Positions 17,941-27,661 of a DNA stretch of 64,000 nucleotides are shown here, in pieces. The DNA is from Pedobacter psychroterrae (lineage in GTDB: Bacteria; Bacteroidota; Bacteroidia; Sphingobacteriales; Sphingobacteriaceae). The DNA lies in NCBI RefSeq assembly GCF_004331695.1, contig NZ_SJSL01000008.1, positions 62,001-126,000 of the forward strand, in the 5' to 3' direction. Made by a program: the position numbers and the translations under genes. The notes below the pieces were generated by a model. It did not search any database. It was given only the letters and a program-made list of their open reading frames with translations, and was not told where the DNA came from. Positions within the stretch are counted from its first letter, which is position 1, and each line of letters starts with the position of its first letter.

Positions 17941-20900
17941 ATGAAAATTAAACTACTATTCAGTGCAGTGATACTTTTTCTCTGTACGCTTGGTTTTCGG
18001 GGTTATGCTGCTAATTTCTTTCAGCAGGACACTACGAAAAAAGACACCAGCAAAACACAGGTAGCGGCGCCACCCGCACCGCAAGACACTACCCGGCAAA
18101 AAATTATTACAGGTATTGTGGTAGATGAGAAGTCTCTGCCGGTTCCCGGTGTAGGCATCAAATCTGCTTCCGGTAAATCGGCAGTAACTGATGCGGCAGG
18201 TAAATTCAGTATTCCGGCAGGCCCCACAGAAATGCTATCTTTTTCTTACCTGGGCTATACTGCGCAAAGCAAGGCTGCAGGAAATGGCAATGCGCCGCTA
18301 ACCATCCGGCTGGTTCCCTCAGAAGGGGTAAACCTGCAGGATGTAGTGGTGGTGGGTTACGGTACACTTGACAAAAAGGAAGTGACCTCTGCGGTAGCAC
18401 ATGTAGATTCGGCCGATTTCAGGCAGAGTGGTTCTAGAAACGCACTCGACCTGATCCAGGGCAAAGTAGCCGGTCTGCAAATCACACGTACCGGAGGCTC
18501 CAACCCAAATTCAGGTGTAGGCATACAGCTGCGGGGGGTGACCTCTGTCACCGGCAGTCAGAGTCCGCTCATTGTTATCGACGGGATACCGGGTGGTAAC
18601 CTCGATCTTTTGCAGCAGGATGACATTCAGTCTATTGACGTGCTGAAAGACGGATCTGGGGCAGCCATATATGGTACCCGGGCCAATGCAGGAGTAATCC
18701 TGATCACCACCAAAAAAGGTAAACCAGGTCCTGCCAAATTCGATTATTCAAGTTATGTTCGCCGTGAGTATCTGTACAGACGCCCGGATTTTATGACTGC
18801 ATCAGAATTGAGGGCCAGGATTGCATCGGGTGAGTTGGAACGCACCGACTATGGACATACTTCCGATTTTTTCAACGACCTGGTCAACAATAATAATATC
18901 AGCCAAAATCACAACCTTGCCTTATCTGGCGGTTCGGATAATACCAGCTACAGAGCCAGTTTAAATTTCCGTGATTTGCAAGGTTTTGCCAAAGAAAACG
19001 GCAGGCAAGAGTATGGAATAAGGTTAAACCTAAACCAAAAAGGATTTGACAATAAGTTGTTGGCGCAGATCAATCTGACCACCACATTTAACAAGGCCAA
19101 TCAATTGGGCGGAGGTGGCTGGGAAGATCAGTTTAAACGCAATCCGACACTTTCCAATTACAATGATGACGGTACATTTTATTTCGAAAATACCAGCACC
19201 AATCAATTTGCCAGGTTGCTGCAGGAAACGAACAAAAGACAGCAGCAAACAAGCTCGGTGGATACCAAAGTCGATTACGAAATTGTTCCAGGCTTAAAAG
19301 CATCTATCTTCGGGGCAGTTCAAAGAAATAGTTATATCGATGGAGAATACAGGGCTGTCAATGGGGAGTATTCTATAGAAAACGATATTTATAAAGGCGG
19401 GGGATATGCTCGTCGCAATACCGTTCTGGAACAGAATTTTTCAGTGGAACCCACACTGGAGTATCGCACCACTTTTGCAGAAGACCATAGCCTGACCGGG
19501 ATAGCCGGCTACAGTTACCGCTACGAAGTTTTTGAAGGATTTAATGCGAACAACCTTGGATTCCTGAACGATCTGTTTGATGAGAACAATCTAAATGCGG
19601 GTAACCAGTTGGCAGCAGGTAAAGCTGGCCTTGGCAGTTATAAAAACGACAATACACTAATCGCCTTTTTTGGAAGGATAAACTATTCTTACAAAGGAAG
19701 GTACTTTGTACAGGCTATCTACCGCCGTGAAGGCTCTTCCAGATTTGGTGTCAATAACAAATGGGGAGATTTCCCTGCTTTCTCAGCTGGTTGGACGATC
19801 AGTGAAGAGGAATTCATGAAAGACAATAAGTTTATCAATTATCTGAAACTGAGGGCAGGATTTGGGGTGACAGGAAACTCAGGTATCAACAATTATTCTT
19901 CACTGGTGACGCTGGGTACAGGAGGGGTTTATCTGTATCCTGATGGACAATACCGCGAAACCTATGGTCCCGACCGTAATCCAAATCCGGATCTGAAATG
20001 GGAAAAGAAAAAGGAGTATAATGTTGGTTTGGATTTTGGACTGATCAACAATAAACTCTCCGGTTCCCTTGATGTGTATAACCGTGTTACTCAGGATTTA
20101 TTGGACAATTACGATTCGCCTCAGCCGCCATATATCAGGGGCAGTATCTACACAAATGTAGGGACCATTTCTGCCAAAGGGATAGAGCTGGCATTAAACT
20201 ATAAGGCGATCACTAACGATAATTTCACCTGGAGTGTGGACTTTGCAGGAAGTACCACTTCAAATAGGCTCGACTCTTATTCAAATGATACATATAAAAG
20301 AGATAACCTGTTTCTGGGCGATATAGGTGGCTACGGGGCATTAGGTACTGCAATCCGTACTTACGAAGGTGGTAAGCTTGGTGAATTCTGGGGCAAGAAA
20401 TTTGCAGGGTTTACTGAAGACGGTAAATGGTTGTTTTATAACAGGGCAGGAGAGAAAGTTCGTAATGACGACATCAATAATTCGCCAGACAGAGATGTAA
20501 CCGACTATGGCGTGATCGGTAATGGTATCCCTAAATATTACCTGTCACTGGCCAATAATTTCAGTTACAAGAATTTCGATTTCAGGATATTCCTGAGAGG
20601 TAAATTTGACTATCAGATCCTGAATACTACTGCCATTTCCTATGGAAATAAGATCTCGGGTGATAACCTGCTAAACTCAACATTTGACAAATATGCTGAG
20701 ATCGACGATACGTATATGTACTCCGATTACTACATGGAAAACGGAAGCCATCTAAAAATCGATGAGGTGACGTTGGGATATAGATTTGGCCTTAAATCGA
20801 AGTTCATCAGGAATTTCCGGGTATATGCAACCGGACAGAATCTGGCCACCATTACAGGATATACCGGCAACGACCCTGATTTTGTAAGCGATACAGGCCT

Positions 20901-20976
20901 CGCACCGGGTATTGACGGAAGAGGGCCATACCCAAGCACAAGGTCATTCCTTATGGGATTAACTATTGGATTTTAA
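17941..20976 (+). CDS. SusC/RagA-type TonB-dependent outer membrane receptor
   Basis: A 1011-residue outer-membrane transporter. A signal peptide is followed by a Thr/Pro/Ala-rich linker (residues about 28-55), then a carboxypeptidase-regulatory-like domain (IITGIVVDEKSLPVPGVGI to about 125), the SusC-specific plug beginning VVVVGYGTLDKKEVTSAV, and a 22-strand barrel ending in an aromatic residue (GLTIGF). It imports oligosaccharides with TonB energy, together with the SusD lipoprotein encoded next. The following genes encode GH92 and GH125 alpha-mannosidases, so the cargo is inferred to be an alpha-mannoside such as trimmed N-glycan or mannan fragments. No anti-sigma or hybrid two-component regulator is adjacent. 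Confidence 0.96.
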   Translation: MKIKLLFSAVILFLCTLGFRGYAANFFQQDTTKKDTSKTQVAAPPAPQDTTRQKIITGIVVDEKSLPVPGVGIKSASGKSAVTDAAGKFSIPAGPTEMLSFSYLGYTAQSKAAGNGNAPLTIRLVPSEGVNLQDVVVVGYGTLDKKEVTSAVAHVDSADFRQSGSRNALDLIQGKVAGLQITRTGGSNPNSGVGIQLRGVTSVTGSQSPLIVIDGIPGGNLDLLQQDDIQSIDVLKDGSGAAIYGTRANAGVILITTKKGKPGPAKFDYSSYVRREYLYRRPDFMTASELRARIASGELERTDYGHTSDFFNDLVNNNNISQNHNLALSGGSDNTSYRASLNFRDLQGFAKENGRQEYGIRLNLNQKGFDNKLLAQINLTTTFNKANQLGGGGWEDQFKRNPTLSNYNDDGTFYFENTSTNQFARLLQETNKRQQQTSSVDTKVDYEIVPGLKASIFGAVQRNSYIDGEYRAVNGEYSIENDIYKGGGYARRNTVLEQNFSVEPTLEYRTTFAEDHSLTGIAGYSYRYEVFEGFNANNLGFLNDLFDENNLNAGNQLAAGKAGLGSYKNDNTLIAFFGRINYSYKGRYFVQAIYRREGSSRFGVNNKWGDFPAFSAGWTISEEEFMKDNKFINYLKLRAGFGVTGNSGINNYSSLVTLGTGGVYLYPDGQYRETYGPDRNPNPDLKWEKKKEYNVGLDFGLINNKLSGSLDVYNRVTQDLLDNYDSPQPPYIRGSIYTNVGTISAKGIELALNYKAITNDNFTWSVDFAGSTTSNRLDSYSNDTYKRDNLFLGDIGGYGALGTAIRTYEGGKLGEFWGKKFAGFTEDGKWLFYNRAGEKVRNDDINNSPDRDVTDYGVIGNGIPKYYLSLANNFSYKNFDFRIFLRGKFDYQILNTTAISYGNKISGDNLLNSTFDKYAEIDDTYMYSDYYMENGSHLKIDEVTLGYRFGLKSKFIRNFRVYATGQNLATITGYTGNDPDFVSDTGLAPGIDGRGPYPSTRSFLMGLTIGF

Positions 20977-21013
20977 GTCAGACAGCATGATAAGCTTTAA
21001 CAAAATTAAACAG

Positions 21014-22678
21014 ATGAAAATACTACATAAAACACTAATAATAGCAGGACTTGCCGGAGCGGCAGCCCTGTTCGATTCCTGTACAAAACTGGATGAGAAC
21101 CTGTATGATACGCTGGAGAGCAATAATTTTTATAACAATAAGAATGAGATCATTTCGGCAGTATTGAGGCCATATACCCATGCGAATGCCTGGGCTACAC
21201 CATCAGGACAAAATGGCTGGTGGAGAGCAAATGAACTAACTGCAGATCAGCTGGCATGGCCTACTAAAGGCAGGCACGGAGAGGATGGTGGACAATGGAA
21301 AAGATTACATTACCATACCTGGACCAACGATGAAGGTGGATTGAATAATGCCTGGACATTGATGTACTGGGGAGTAGGACTAACCAACGACCCAATTCAA
21401 AAAATAGAAAGTAAGGATGCGGCGGCCATTGGCCTCACACAAGTAGAAAAGGATGCCTATGTAGCAGAACTTAAGTTGTTTCGCGCTTTTCACTACCTGA
21501 AGCTGATGGACTTGTTTGGAAACATACCGATCGCGACAGAGGTTCCGGTAGGTTCAGTCCCTCGAGATCAGCTCCCTAAGTCATCGACGAGTGCAGAAGT
21601 TTTTGCCTTTATTGAAAAGGAAATAAAAGAAAACGTAGAGAAGGCCCCTGCCCTTTCAAAGTCTATGTTGGGAAGGATGTCAAAAGCAGGTGGATATGCC
21701 ATGTTGGTTGAGCTTTATTTAAATGCAGAAGCATGGACAGGAACCGCCAAATGGGATGAGTGCATTGCCGCCGCCGATAAGTTGATCAACAATGAGGCAG
21801 GTGGATTAAACGGTGCGATGGCTCTTGACGTTAATATCACAGATGCATTCAAACCCAACAATGACTTGTCTAAAGAGGCGATTTTTTCTATTGCATACGA
21901 GTTTCAGCGCGCGAATTTTCAGCCCTCCTGGACTGGTGATTTTTACCATTTTCAGCAGCAGCACATTTATGGTGGTAGCAGGAACGGTAACGACGGAGTG
22001 GTTGTCGTTCCAGGAAATTATACCACTTACAAAGACCAAGATTTAAGGAAATCGGAATGGTTGCTAGAGGGGCCAATGGTTCGTTTTGATAATGGTCAGC
22101 CGGTTATTGCATCAGGAGGTAATGAGTATGATGGCAAACAGCTCGTCTTTGTCGATAATATCCAAAGAAATAAAACCGGATCAACCGTATCTAATATGAG
22201 CGAAGGTGAAGAAAATAGCGGGGTGAGGTTCAATAAATACAAGCTTGGAAATCAAGTAACGGGCGCAGATGGCACCCCTCCCAATCCAAACTACAATAAT
22301 ACTGACTGGCATATTTACAGATTAACCTGGATCTATTTTGCGAAGGCAGAAGCCATTATGCGGAAAAATGGAGGGGCTGCAAATGCAGAAGCAGTACAGT
22401 TAATCAATGATTGTAAGAAACGTGCGTTCAGTGCTGCCAACTGGACCACAAATGCCTACACAACTTCAACCCTGACACTTACAGAACTGCTAGAGGAAAG
22501 AGGTCGCGAGTTTATCTTTGAAGGGTTCAGAAGAGATGACTTAATCCGTTTTGACAAGTTTACTACTGGAGCATGGTGGGATCACCAGCCTAGCGCTCCA
22601 ACCAGAAAATTGTTTGCCATACCGCAACAGCAAAGGGCCTTAAATCCCAACCTGACACAAAATCCGGGTTACAATTAA
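21014..22678 (+). CDS. SusD/RagB-family nutrient-binding lipoprotein
   Basis: A surface lipoprotein of 554 residues. The ATG at 21014 (MKILHKTLIIAGLAGAAA) gives a proper lipoprotein signal with a lipobox-like ALFDSC and a following TKLDENLYD, typical of SusD. The frame is open upstream to 20966 with another ATG at 20987, but those would extend the signal. Conserved helices such as YVAELKLFRAFHYLKLMDLFGNIP and the C-terminal LTELLEERGREFIFEGFRRDDLIRF are family hallmarks. It caps the SusC pore and captures glycans. Only 37 bp separate it from susC, and a strong terminator follows. Confidence 0.95.
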   Translation: MKILHKTLIIAGLAGAAALFDSCTKLDENLYDTLESNNFYNNKNEIISAVLRPYTHANAWATPSGQNGWWRANELTADQLAWPTKGRHGEDGGQWKRLHYHTWTNDEGGLNNAWTLMYWGVGLTNDPIQKIESKDAAAIGLTQVEKDAYVAELKLFRAFHYLKLMDLFGNIPIATEVPVGSVPRDQLPKSSTSAEVFAFIEKEIKENVEKAPALSKSMLGRMSKAGGYAMLVELYLNAEAWTGTAKWDECIAAADKLINNEAGGLNGAMALDVNITDAFKPNNDLSKEAIFSIAYEFQRANFQPSWTGDFYHFQQQHIYGGSRNGNDGVVVVPGNYTTYKDQDLRKSEWLLEGPMVRFDNGQPVIASGGNEYDGKQLVFVDNIQRNKTGSTVSNMSEGEENSGVRFNKYKLGNQVTGADGTPPNPNYNNTDWHIYRLTWIYFAKAEAIMRKNGGAANAEAVQLINDCKKRAFSAANWTTNAYTTSTLTLTELLEERGREFIFEGFRRDDLIRFDKFTTGAWWDHQPSAPTRKLFAIPQQQRALNPNLTQNPGYN

Positions 22679-22703
22679 TACTTTCTAAATATCCCTATAT
22701 AAT

Positions 22704-22747
22704 GAGCGGATGGTTGTTTACAAAACAATCATCCGCTCTTCTTTTAT
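22704..22747 (+). terminator. terminator after the SusD gene
   Basis: A 16-bp stem (22704-22719 with 22723-22738, one G-T pair) with a 3-nt loop is followed by a T-rich tract. It separates susCD from the downstream mannosidase genes, which therefore probably rely on their own promoter or on read-through. Confidence 0.85.
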
Positions 22748-22802
22748 AAGTAATTTTAATTTGCTATTATTGGATACTAAAACGATTTAAACCAAATATC
22801 AC

Positions 22803-22825
22803 GCCTTATAGTAGGTCTATAAGGC
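22803..22825. promoter_or_regulatory. inverted repeat upstream of the GH92 gene
   Basis: A perfect 9-bp inverted repeat (gccttatag at 22803-22811, ctataaggc at 22817-22825) with a 5-nt spacer ends 14 nt before the GH92 ATG. It could be an operator for a dimeric regulator or a 5'-leader hairpin near the ribosome binding site; the sequence alone does not decide. Confidence 0.45.
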
Positions 22826-22839
22826 TACTAAACACACAC

Positions 22840-25101
22840 ATGAAACTAAATAAACTTTTCTTCACACTTTTGTTACTCGGCAATGCATCATTTGCCCAGA
22901 AAGCAGACCTCGTCAGCTATGTAAATACACTGCAGGGCACCAATTCAAAGCATGAGCTAACCAGGGGAAATACGTACCCGACCACAGCGTTGCCTTTTGG
23001 CATGCACACCTGGACACCGCAGACCGGAAAGAACGGCGATGGCTGGAAATACCAGTATTTTAAGGAGCATATCCGTGGCTTTCAGCAGGCCCACCAGTGC
23101 AGTTCCTGGACCAGAGATTATGCGGTATTTTCTTTTATGCCAATGACGGCACTCGTGGTAGATGAAGACAAACGCGAAGCCAAATTCAGCCATGCCAATG
23201 AAATAGCCAAGCCAAACTATTACAAAGTACAATTCGACAATAAGATCACTACAGAGATATCTCCTTCAGAGCGCGGCGCACACCTCAGGTTTACTTATCC
23301 AAAAGGAGAAAAAAGCTTCCTGGTACTGGATGGTTACAATAGAACAAGTGGTGTTAAAATTCATCTGAAAGAGCGTAAGATTACCGGATGGGTGAGTAAC
23401 GGACAAGGGTTTAGGAATAATTGGAAGAGTTATTTTGTCATTCAGTTTGACCAGCCTATTAAATCTTATGGGACCTGGGAAAACAGGAATAATACCATTT
23501 CTGCTGATTCAATAAGCGCAGAAGGACGGGGCAAAGGTGCCTATATTGAGTTTCAGGCAGGTGCTAAGGTGCAAGTTAAAACGGCATCTTCTTACATCAG
23601 TATGGAGCAGGCAGAACTAAACCTCAAAACCGAACTGGGTGCAGATAAAACATTGGAACAAACTAAAGCCAACGCTGCTGCGGTATGGAATAAATCGCTG
23701 GGCAGGATCGTTGTGGAAGGTGGATCAAAAGCTGATATGGAAACCTTTTACTCTTGCTTTTTCAGAGCAAGCCTGTTCTCCAGAAAATTTTATGAAATCG
23801 GACCAGATGGTAAGCCCTATTACTTTAGCCCTTATGATGGTAAGGTACATTCCGGATACATCTATACAGACACAGGTTTTTGGGATACTTTCCGGGCGCA
23901 GTTTCCGTTAAATGCATTGATTCACCCCGAAATGCATGGGCGTTACGTAGCATCCATGGTTGATGCCTACAAACAATGCGGATGGCTGCCTTCCTGGTCG
24001 TTTCCAAGTGAGGCCGGAAGTATGATCGGTAACCATGCCATTTCCCTCTTTACAGATGCATGGGCAAAGGGCTTAAGAACCTTCGATCCTAAAGAAGCCC
24101 TGGATGCTTATCACCATGAAGCGATGAACAAAGGCCCATGGGGACCTGCTAACGGTCGTGATGGGGTCAAAGAATACAACGAATTAGGCTATGTGCCATA
24201 TCCTAAATACAGGGAGTCTACTGCCAAAACACTGGAATATGCCTACGATGATTATTGCGGATATGAATTGGCAAGGCTAACCGGCGATAAGAAGTACATG
24301 GATATTTTCGAAAAGCCGATGTACAACTATAAAAATGTTTACGACCCATCTACCAGGTTCATGAGAGGCAAGGGCATTGACGGAACCTGGACTAAAAACT
24401 TCGATCCCATTGAGTGGGGCGGTCCATTTACAGAGGGTAATGCATGGCATTATCACTGGTCGGTATTTCAGGATACAAAAGGACTGATCAATCTAATGGG
24501 TGGATATCAAAATTTTACAGCTAAACTGGATTCTGTATTTACTGAGCCTAATAAAGTTAACGTAGGTTCTTATGGTGGGATGATCCATGAAATGACTGAA
24601 ATGGTGATGGCCAATATGGGACAGTATGCGCATGGTAACCAACCCATCCAGCATATGGTGTATCTGTATAATTACGCCAATCAGCCCTGGAAGTCGCAGT
24701 TTCATGCACGTAATGTGATGTCAAAATTATATGATGCTACGGAGAATGGATACCCCGGCGACGAAGACCAGGGACAAACATCGTCCTGGTACGTACTAAG
24801 TGCACTAGGGTTTTATAGCGTAACACCCGGCACCGGAGAATATGTGATGGGAAGCCCGATGTTTAAAAAAATAACGCTTAATTTAGAGAACGGTAAGAAG
24901 TTCGTGATTGAAGCTTCGGCAAACAGTAAAGACAATGTTTACATTCAGTCGGCATCATTAAATGGAAAAGCATACACTAAGAACTTCCTTATCCATAGCG
25001 ACCTTACCAAAGGCGGGACACTAAAGTTAGTAATGAGCAATAAACCCAATGAACAAAGAGGTATCTCTGATGAGGACAAACCTTTTTCTTTAACCAAATA
25101 A
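22840..25101 (+). CDS. GH92-family alpha-mannosidase
   Basis: A 753-residue calcium-dependent exo-alpha-mannosidase. It has a signal peptide (LFFTLLLLGNASFA). Diagnostic GH92 segments are NTLQGT near the start, YTDTGFWDTFRAQFPL, FTEGNAWHYHWSVFQD, and GDEDQGQTSSWYVLSALGFY with the catalytic acidic cluster. Members mostly remove alpha-1,2- or alpha-1,3-linked mannose from N-glycans or yeast mannan in the periplasm. Linkage cannot be decided from sequence by eye. It is 4 bp before the GH125 gene, so the two are co-transcribed. Confidence 0.95.
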   Translation: MKLNKLFFTLLLLGNASFAQKADLVSYVNTLQGTNSKHELTRGNTYPTTALPFGMHTWTPQTGKNGDGWKYQYFKEHIRGFQQAHQCSSWTRDYAVFSFMPMTALVVDEDKREAKFSHANEIAKPNYYKVQFDNKITTEISPSERGAHLRFTYPKGEKSFLVLDGYNRTSGVKIHLKERKITGWVSNGQGFRNNWKSYFVIQFDQPIKSYGTWENRNNTISADSISAEGRGKGAYIEFQAGAKVQVKTASSYISMEQAELNLKTELGADKTLEQTKANAAAVWNKSLGRIVVEGGSKADMETFYSCFFRASLFSRKFYEIGPDGKPYYFSPYDGKVHSGYIYTDTGFWDTFRAQFPLNALIHPEMHGRYVASMVDAYKQCGWLPSWSFPSEAGSMIGNHAISLFTDAWAKGLRTFDPKEALDAYHHEAMNKGPWGPANGRDGVKEYNELGYVPYPKYRESTAKTLEYAYDDYCGYELARLTGDKKYMDIFEKPMYNYKNVYDPSTRFMRGKGIDGTWTKNFDPIEWGGPFTEGNAWHYHWSVFQDTKGLINLMGGYQNFTAKLDSVFTEPNKVNVGSYGGMIHEMTEMVMANMGQYAHGNQPIQHMVYLYNYANQPWKSQFHARNVMSKLYDATENGYPGDEDQGQTSSWYVLSALGFYSVTPGTGEYVMGSPMFKKITLNLENGKKFVIEASANSKDNVYIQSASLNGKAYTKNFLIHSDLTKGGTLKLVMSNKPNEQRGISDEDKPFSLTK

Positions 25102-25105
25102 CAAC

Positions 25106-26521
25106 ATGAAAAGAAGAATTTTTTTACAAAACACAGGGCTTTTAGCAGCGGGAATGATGGCAAGCAAAATGTCATTTGCTGCTGCACCGGATTTTCCGGT
25201 AGTAAGGGTAGCCGCATCAAAAAGACATTTTCAAAGTACTGCCGTAGAGGCAGCTATCAAGGAATTTCAAGCAAATGTGAAAAACAAGGAGCTGGCCTGG
25301 TTGTTTGAGAACTGCTTTCCAAACACTTTGGATACCACAGTTACCCATAAAACGGTAAATGGTCGTCCTGATACCTATGTTATTACAGGTGATATTGATG
25401 CAATGTGGCTTCGTGACAGTACAGCCCAGGTGAGTCCATACCTTTCCCTCGTAAAAGATGATAAGGCCTTACAGCAATTAATTGCAGGCGTTATCAACCA
25501 TCAGGTAAAATGTGTACTTAAAGATCCATATGCCAATGCTTTCTATGGTGACCCAAGTAAAGTAGGTGAGTGGGCTACCGATAAAACAGATATGAAACCC
25601 GGTGTACATGAAAGGAAGTGGGAAATCGATTCGCTATGCTATCCAATTCGCCTGAGCCACCATTATTGGAAACTGACTGGTGATACTTCACCTTTTGATT
25701 CAACCTGGAGGGATGCCATCTCAACAATTGTAAAGACCTTTAAAGAACAGCAACGCAAAAATGGCCCCGGACCATACAGGTTCCAGCGCGAAACGATGTT
25801 TGCTACAGACACGGTTCCTGTAAGCGGACTGGGCTACCCTGTAAAACCGGTAGGCCTGATCTGTTCAGTATTCAGACCAAGTGATGATGCTACTATTTAC
25901 AACTTTTTAATTCCATCCAACTTTTTTGCGGTAGTAAGCCTTCGTCAGGCAGCAGAGATCCTGACTACAGTGAATAAAGACAATGAGCTGGCCGAAGAGT
26001 GCAGGGCATTGGCTACGGAAGTAGAAAAAGCGATACAGAAATACGGCGTGGTAAACCATCCTGATTTTGGTAAAGTATACGCCTTTGAGGTAAATGGTTT
26101 TGGTAGTTTCAATATCATGGACGATGCCAACGTGCCAAGCTTGCTGTCACTTCCATACCTTGGCGCGGTAAAAGAAAATGACCCTATCTATAAAAATACC
26201 CGCAAACTGATCCTTTCTTCTGAAAACCCGTTCTATTTCGAAGGGACAGCTGCAAAAGGAATAGGCAGTCCACATACCGGAATGCACAAAATCTGGCCGA
26301 TTGCGCTTACCATGCAGGGATTGACCAGTAAAACGGATGCGGAAATTAAATCATGCCTGGAGTTATTGCAAAAAAGCCATGCAGGTACCGGGTTTATGCA
26401 TGAATCTTTCAATATGAACGATCCTAAGGATTTTACCAGATCCTGGTTTGCCTGGTCAAATACGATTTTTGGAGAATTCCTGTGGAAAGTATATAAAGAG
26501 CGGCCACATTTATTGGCATAG
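25106..26521 (+). CDS. GH125-family exo-alpha-1,6-mannosidase
   Basis: A 471-residue glycosidase. The N-terminus KRRIFLQNTGLLAAG carries twin arginines, so export may be by the Tat route. TGDIDAMWLRDSTAQVSPY, GIGSPHTGMHKIWPIALTMQ and FMHESFNMNDPKDFTRSWFA are the GH125 hallmarks. GH125 enzymes cleave non-reducing-end alpha-1,6-mannose and are often paired with GH92 enzymes, which remove alpha-1,2/1,3 branches. Last gene of the utilisation locus; a terminator hairpin follows 12 bp later. Confidence 0.95.
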   Translation: MKRRIFLQNTGLLAAGMMASKMSFAAAPDFPVVRVAASKRHFQSTAVEAAIKEFQANVKNKELAWLFENCFPNTLDTTVTHKTVNGRPDTYVITGDIDAMWLRDSTAQVSPYLSLVKDDKALQQLIAGVINHQVKCVLKDPYANAFYGDPSKVGEWATDKTDMKPGVHERKWEIDSLCYPIRLSHHYWKLTGDTSPFDSTWRDAISTIVKTFKEQQRKNGPGPYRFQRETMFATDTVPVSGLGYPVKPVGLICSVFRPSDDATIYNFLIPSNFFAVVSLRQAAEILTTVNKDNELAEECRALATEVEKAIQKYGVVNHPDFGKVYAFEVNGFGSFNIMDDANVPSLLSLPYLGAVKENDPIYKNTRKLILSSENPFYFEGTAAKGIGSPHTGMHKIWPIALTMQGLTSKTDAEIKSCLELLQKSHAGTGFMHESFNMNDPKDFTRSWFAWSNTIFGEFLWKVYKERPHLLA

Positions 26522-26533
26522 ATAATCTCTTTC

Positions 26534-26565
26534 AAAAGCGATTGCCATAACGGCAGTCGCTTTTT
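26534..26565. terminator. bidirectional terminator after GH125
   Basis: A 13-bp stem (26534-26546 with 26552-26564, one G-T pair) with a 5-nt loop ends in T residues on the plus strand and begins with A residues, giving a T-run on the minus strand too. It sits between the convergent GH125 and serine hydrolase genes. Confidence 0.85.
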
Positions 26566-26567
26566 CT

Positions 26568-27659
26568 TTAAGACTCGGTGCTCTTTATCAACTTTTCCAG
26601 GAGTGCAAATATTCCTTTTAGCGCCTTTTCAGTAGCACTGTTGGCTATGATAATATAAGCGATATTCTTGTCCTTATTGATCAGTGTGTAGGCATAAAAG
26701 GTTCCCGCCGATCCGGCATGTTCAGTCAGGCGCTTGCCGCTTTCACTTACATTAAGCCATCCTATTGCGTACTTGTCCAGACCATAGTGCAGGTAGTTGT
26801 ATGTTGTTGCTTTAAGGAAGTTGTCCTTCCCTTTTAGTCCTGATAAATTCAGCTGGATAAATTTAACGTAATCAGCCAAAGGCATACTAATGTCTCCGGC
26901 AGGTTCTATCAGATTCAAATTGTAGCTGGTTGATGAGGGCAGGGGCGTCAGCACATTATTTTCTAACCAATGGCCCCAGGGTTGGTTTTCGTCGTTTCTA
27001 TTAGGCCAGCCTATTTTATAACTTAATTTCAATTTTTTGCCAAGCACCTCATCTATCATCGCTTCCCAAGTTTTGCCGCTTGCTTTTTCGAGCATCAGTG
27101 CGGCTATGCTGTACCCTGCATTGGAATAATTGTATGGCTGATCGTTGGCTCCCACCGGGTCATGGCTCAACAGATACTTTGCAAACTCTTTCCTTTGCTC
27201 AGACTTAGTACCTGTGAATTTAGGTAAGGTTTGAAATTCTGCGCCACTATTGTAAGGTTTGATTCTTGCCCTATGGGACAGTAGATCGGCCAATGTGATG
27301 TTCAGGTAAACGGGGTTGGCAGTAGCTTTCCACTCTGGAAACAGCTCGTAAAACTTAGTTGTCCAGCTGATCTTCTTTTGCTCTGTTAAATATCCGGCGA
27401 TGAAGCCTGTAATGGCCTTGGTATTAGATCCTAAATGAAAGAAATCTGTTGGCTTCGCTTTACCTTCTTCGTTTTTAAGATCTGCTCTGTGATAGCCAAG
27501 CGTATTGGCGACCAATATGCTGTCGGAAGTAAAAGCGGCATAGGTTATTTCCGGAATTTCACTTGCAATTCTTACGCTGTCTGCAAAGTCTTTAAGTTTT
27601 TGCGCTTCTGAGGTGAAAAAAACGAAACATAAAATGAAGACAGCAAACAGTTTTTTCAT
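26568..27659 (-). CDS. serine hydrolase, class C beta-lactamase family
   Basis: A 363-residue protein with a signal peptide (FAVFILCFVFFTSEA). The SxxK catalytic motif is SNTK at residues 78-81, the YxN motif is YSN in NYSNAGYS, and HAGSAGTF near residue 315 stands in for the KTG-type box. This is the architecture of penicillin-binding-protein-like serine hydrolases. Most such stand-alone members are peptidases or esterases rather than antibiotic-resistance enzymes. Last gene of a three-gene minus-strand operon, 2 bp after the beta-barrel gene. Confidence 0.9.
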   Translation of the reverse strand: MKKLFAVFILCFVFFTSEAQKLKDFADSVRIASEIPEITYAAFTSDSILVANTLGYHRADLKNEEGKAKPTDFFHLGSNTKAITGFIAGYLTEQKKISWTTKFYELFPEWKATANPVYLNITLADLLSHRARIKPYNSGAEFQTLPKFTGTKSEQRKEFAKYLLSHDPVGANDQPYNYSNAGYSIAALMLEKASGKTWEAMIDEVLGKKLKLSYKIGWPNRNDENQPWGHWLENNVLTPLPSSTSYNLNLIEPAGDISMPLADYVKFIQLNLSGLKGKDNFLKATTYNYLHYGLDKYAIGWLNVSESGKRLTEHAGSAGTFYAYTLINKDKNIAYIIIANSATEKALKGIFALLEKLIKSTES

Positions 27660-27661
27660 AC

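Noticed and set aside
26568..27659. Antibiotic-resistance beta-lactamase
   Set aside because: The SxxK and YxN motifs fit the broad serine hydrolase family, but the third motif is HAG rather than KTG and the operon context is envelope-related; resistance cannot be claimed.
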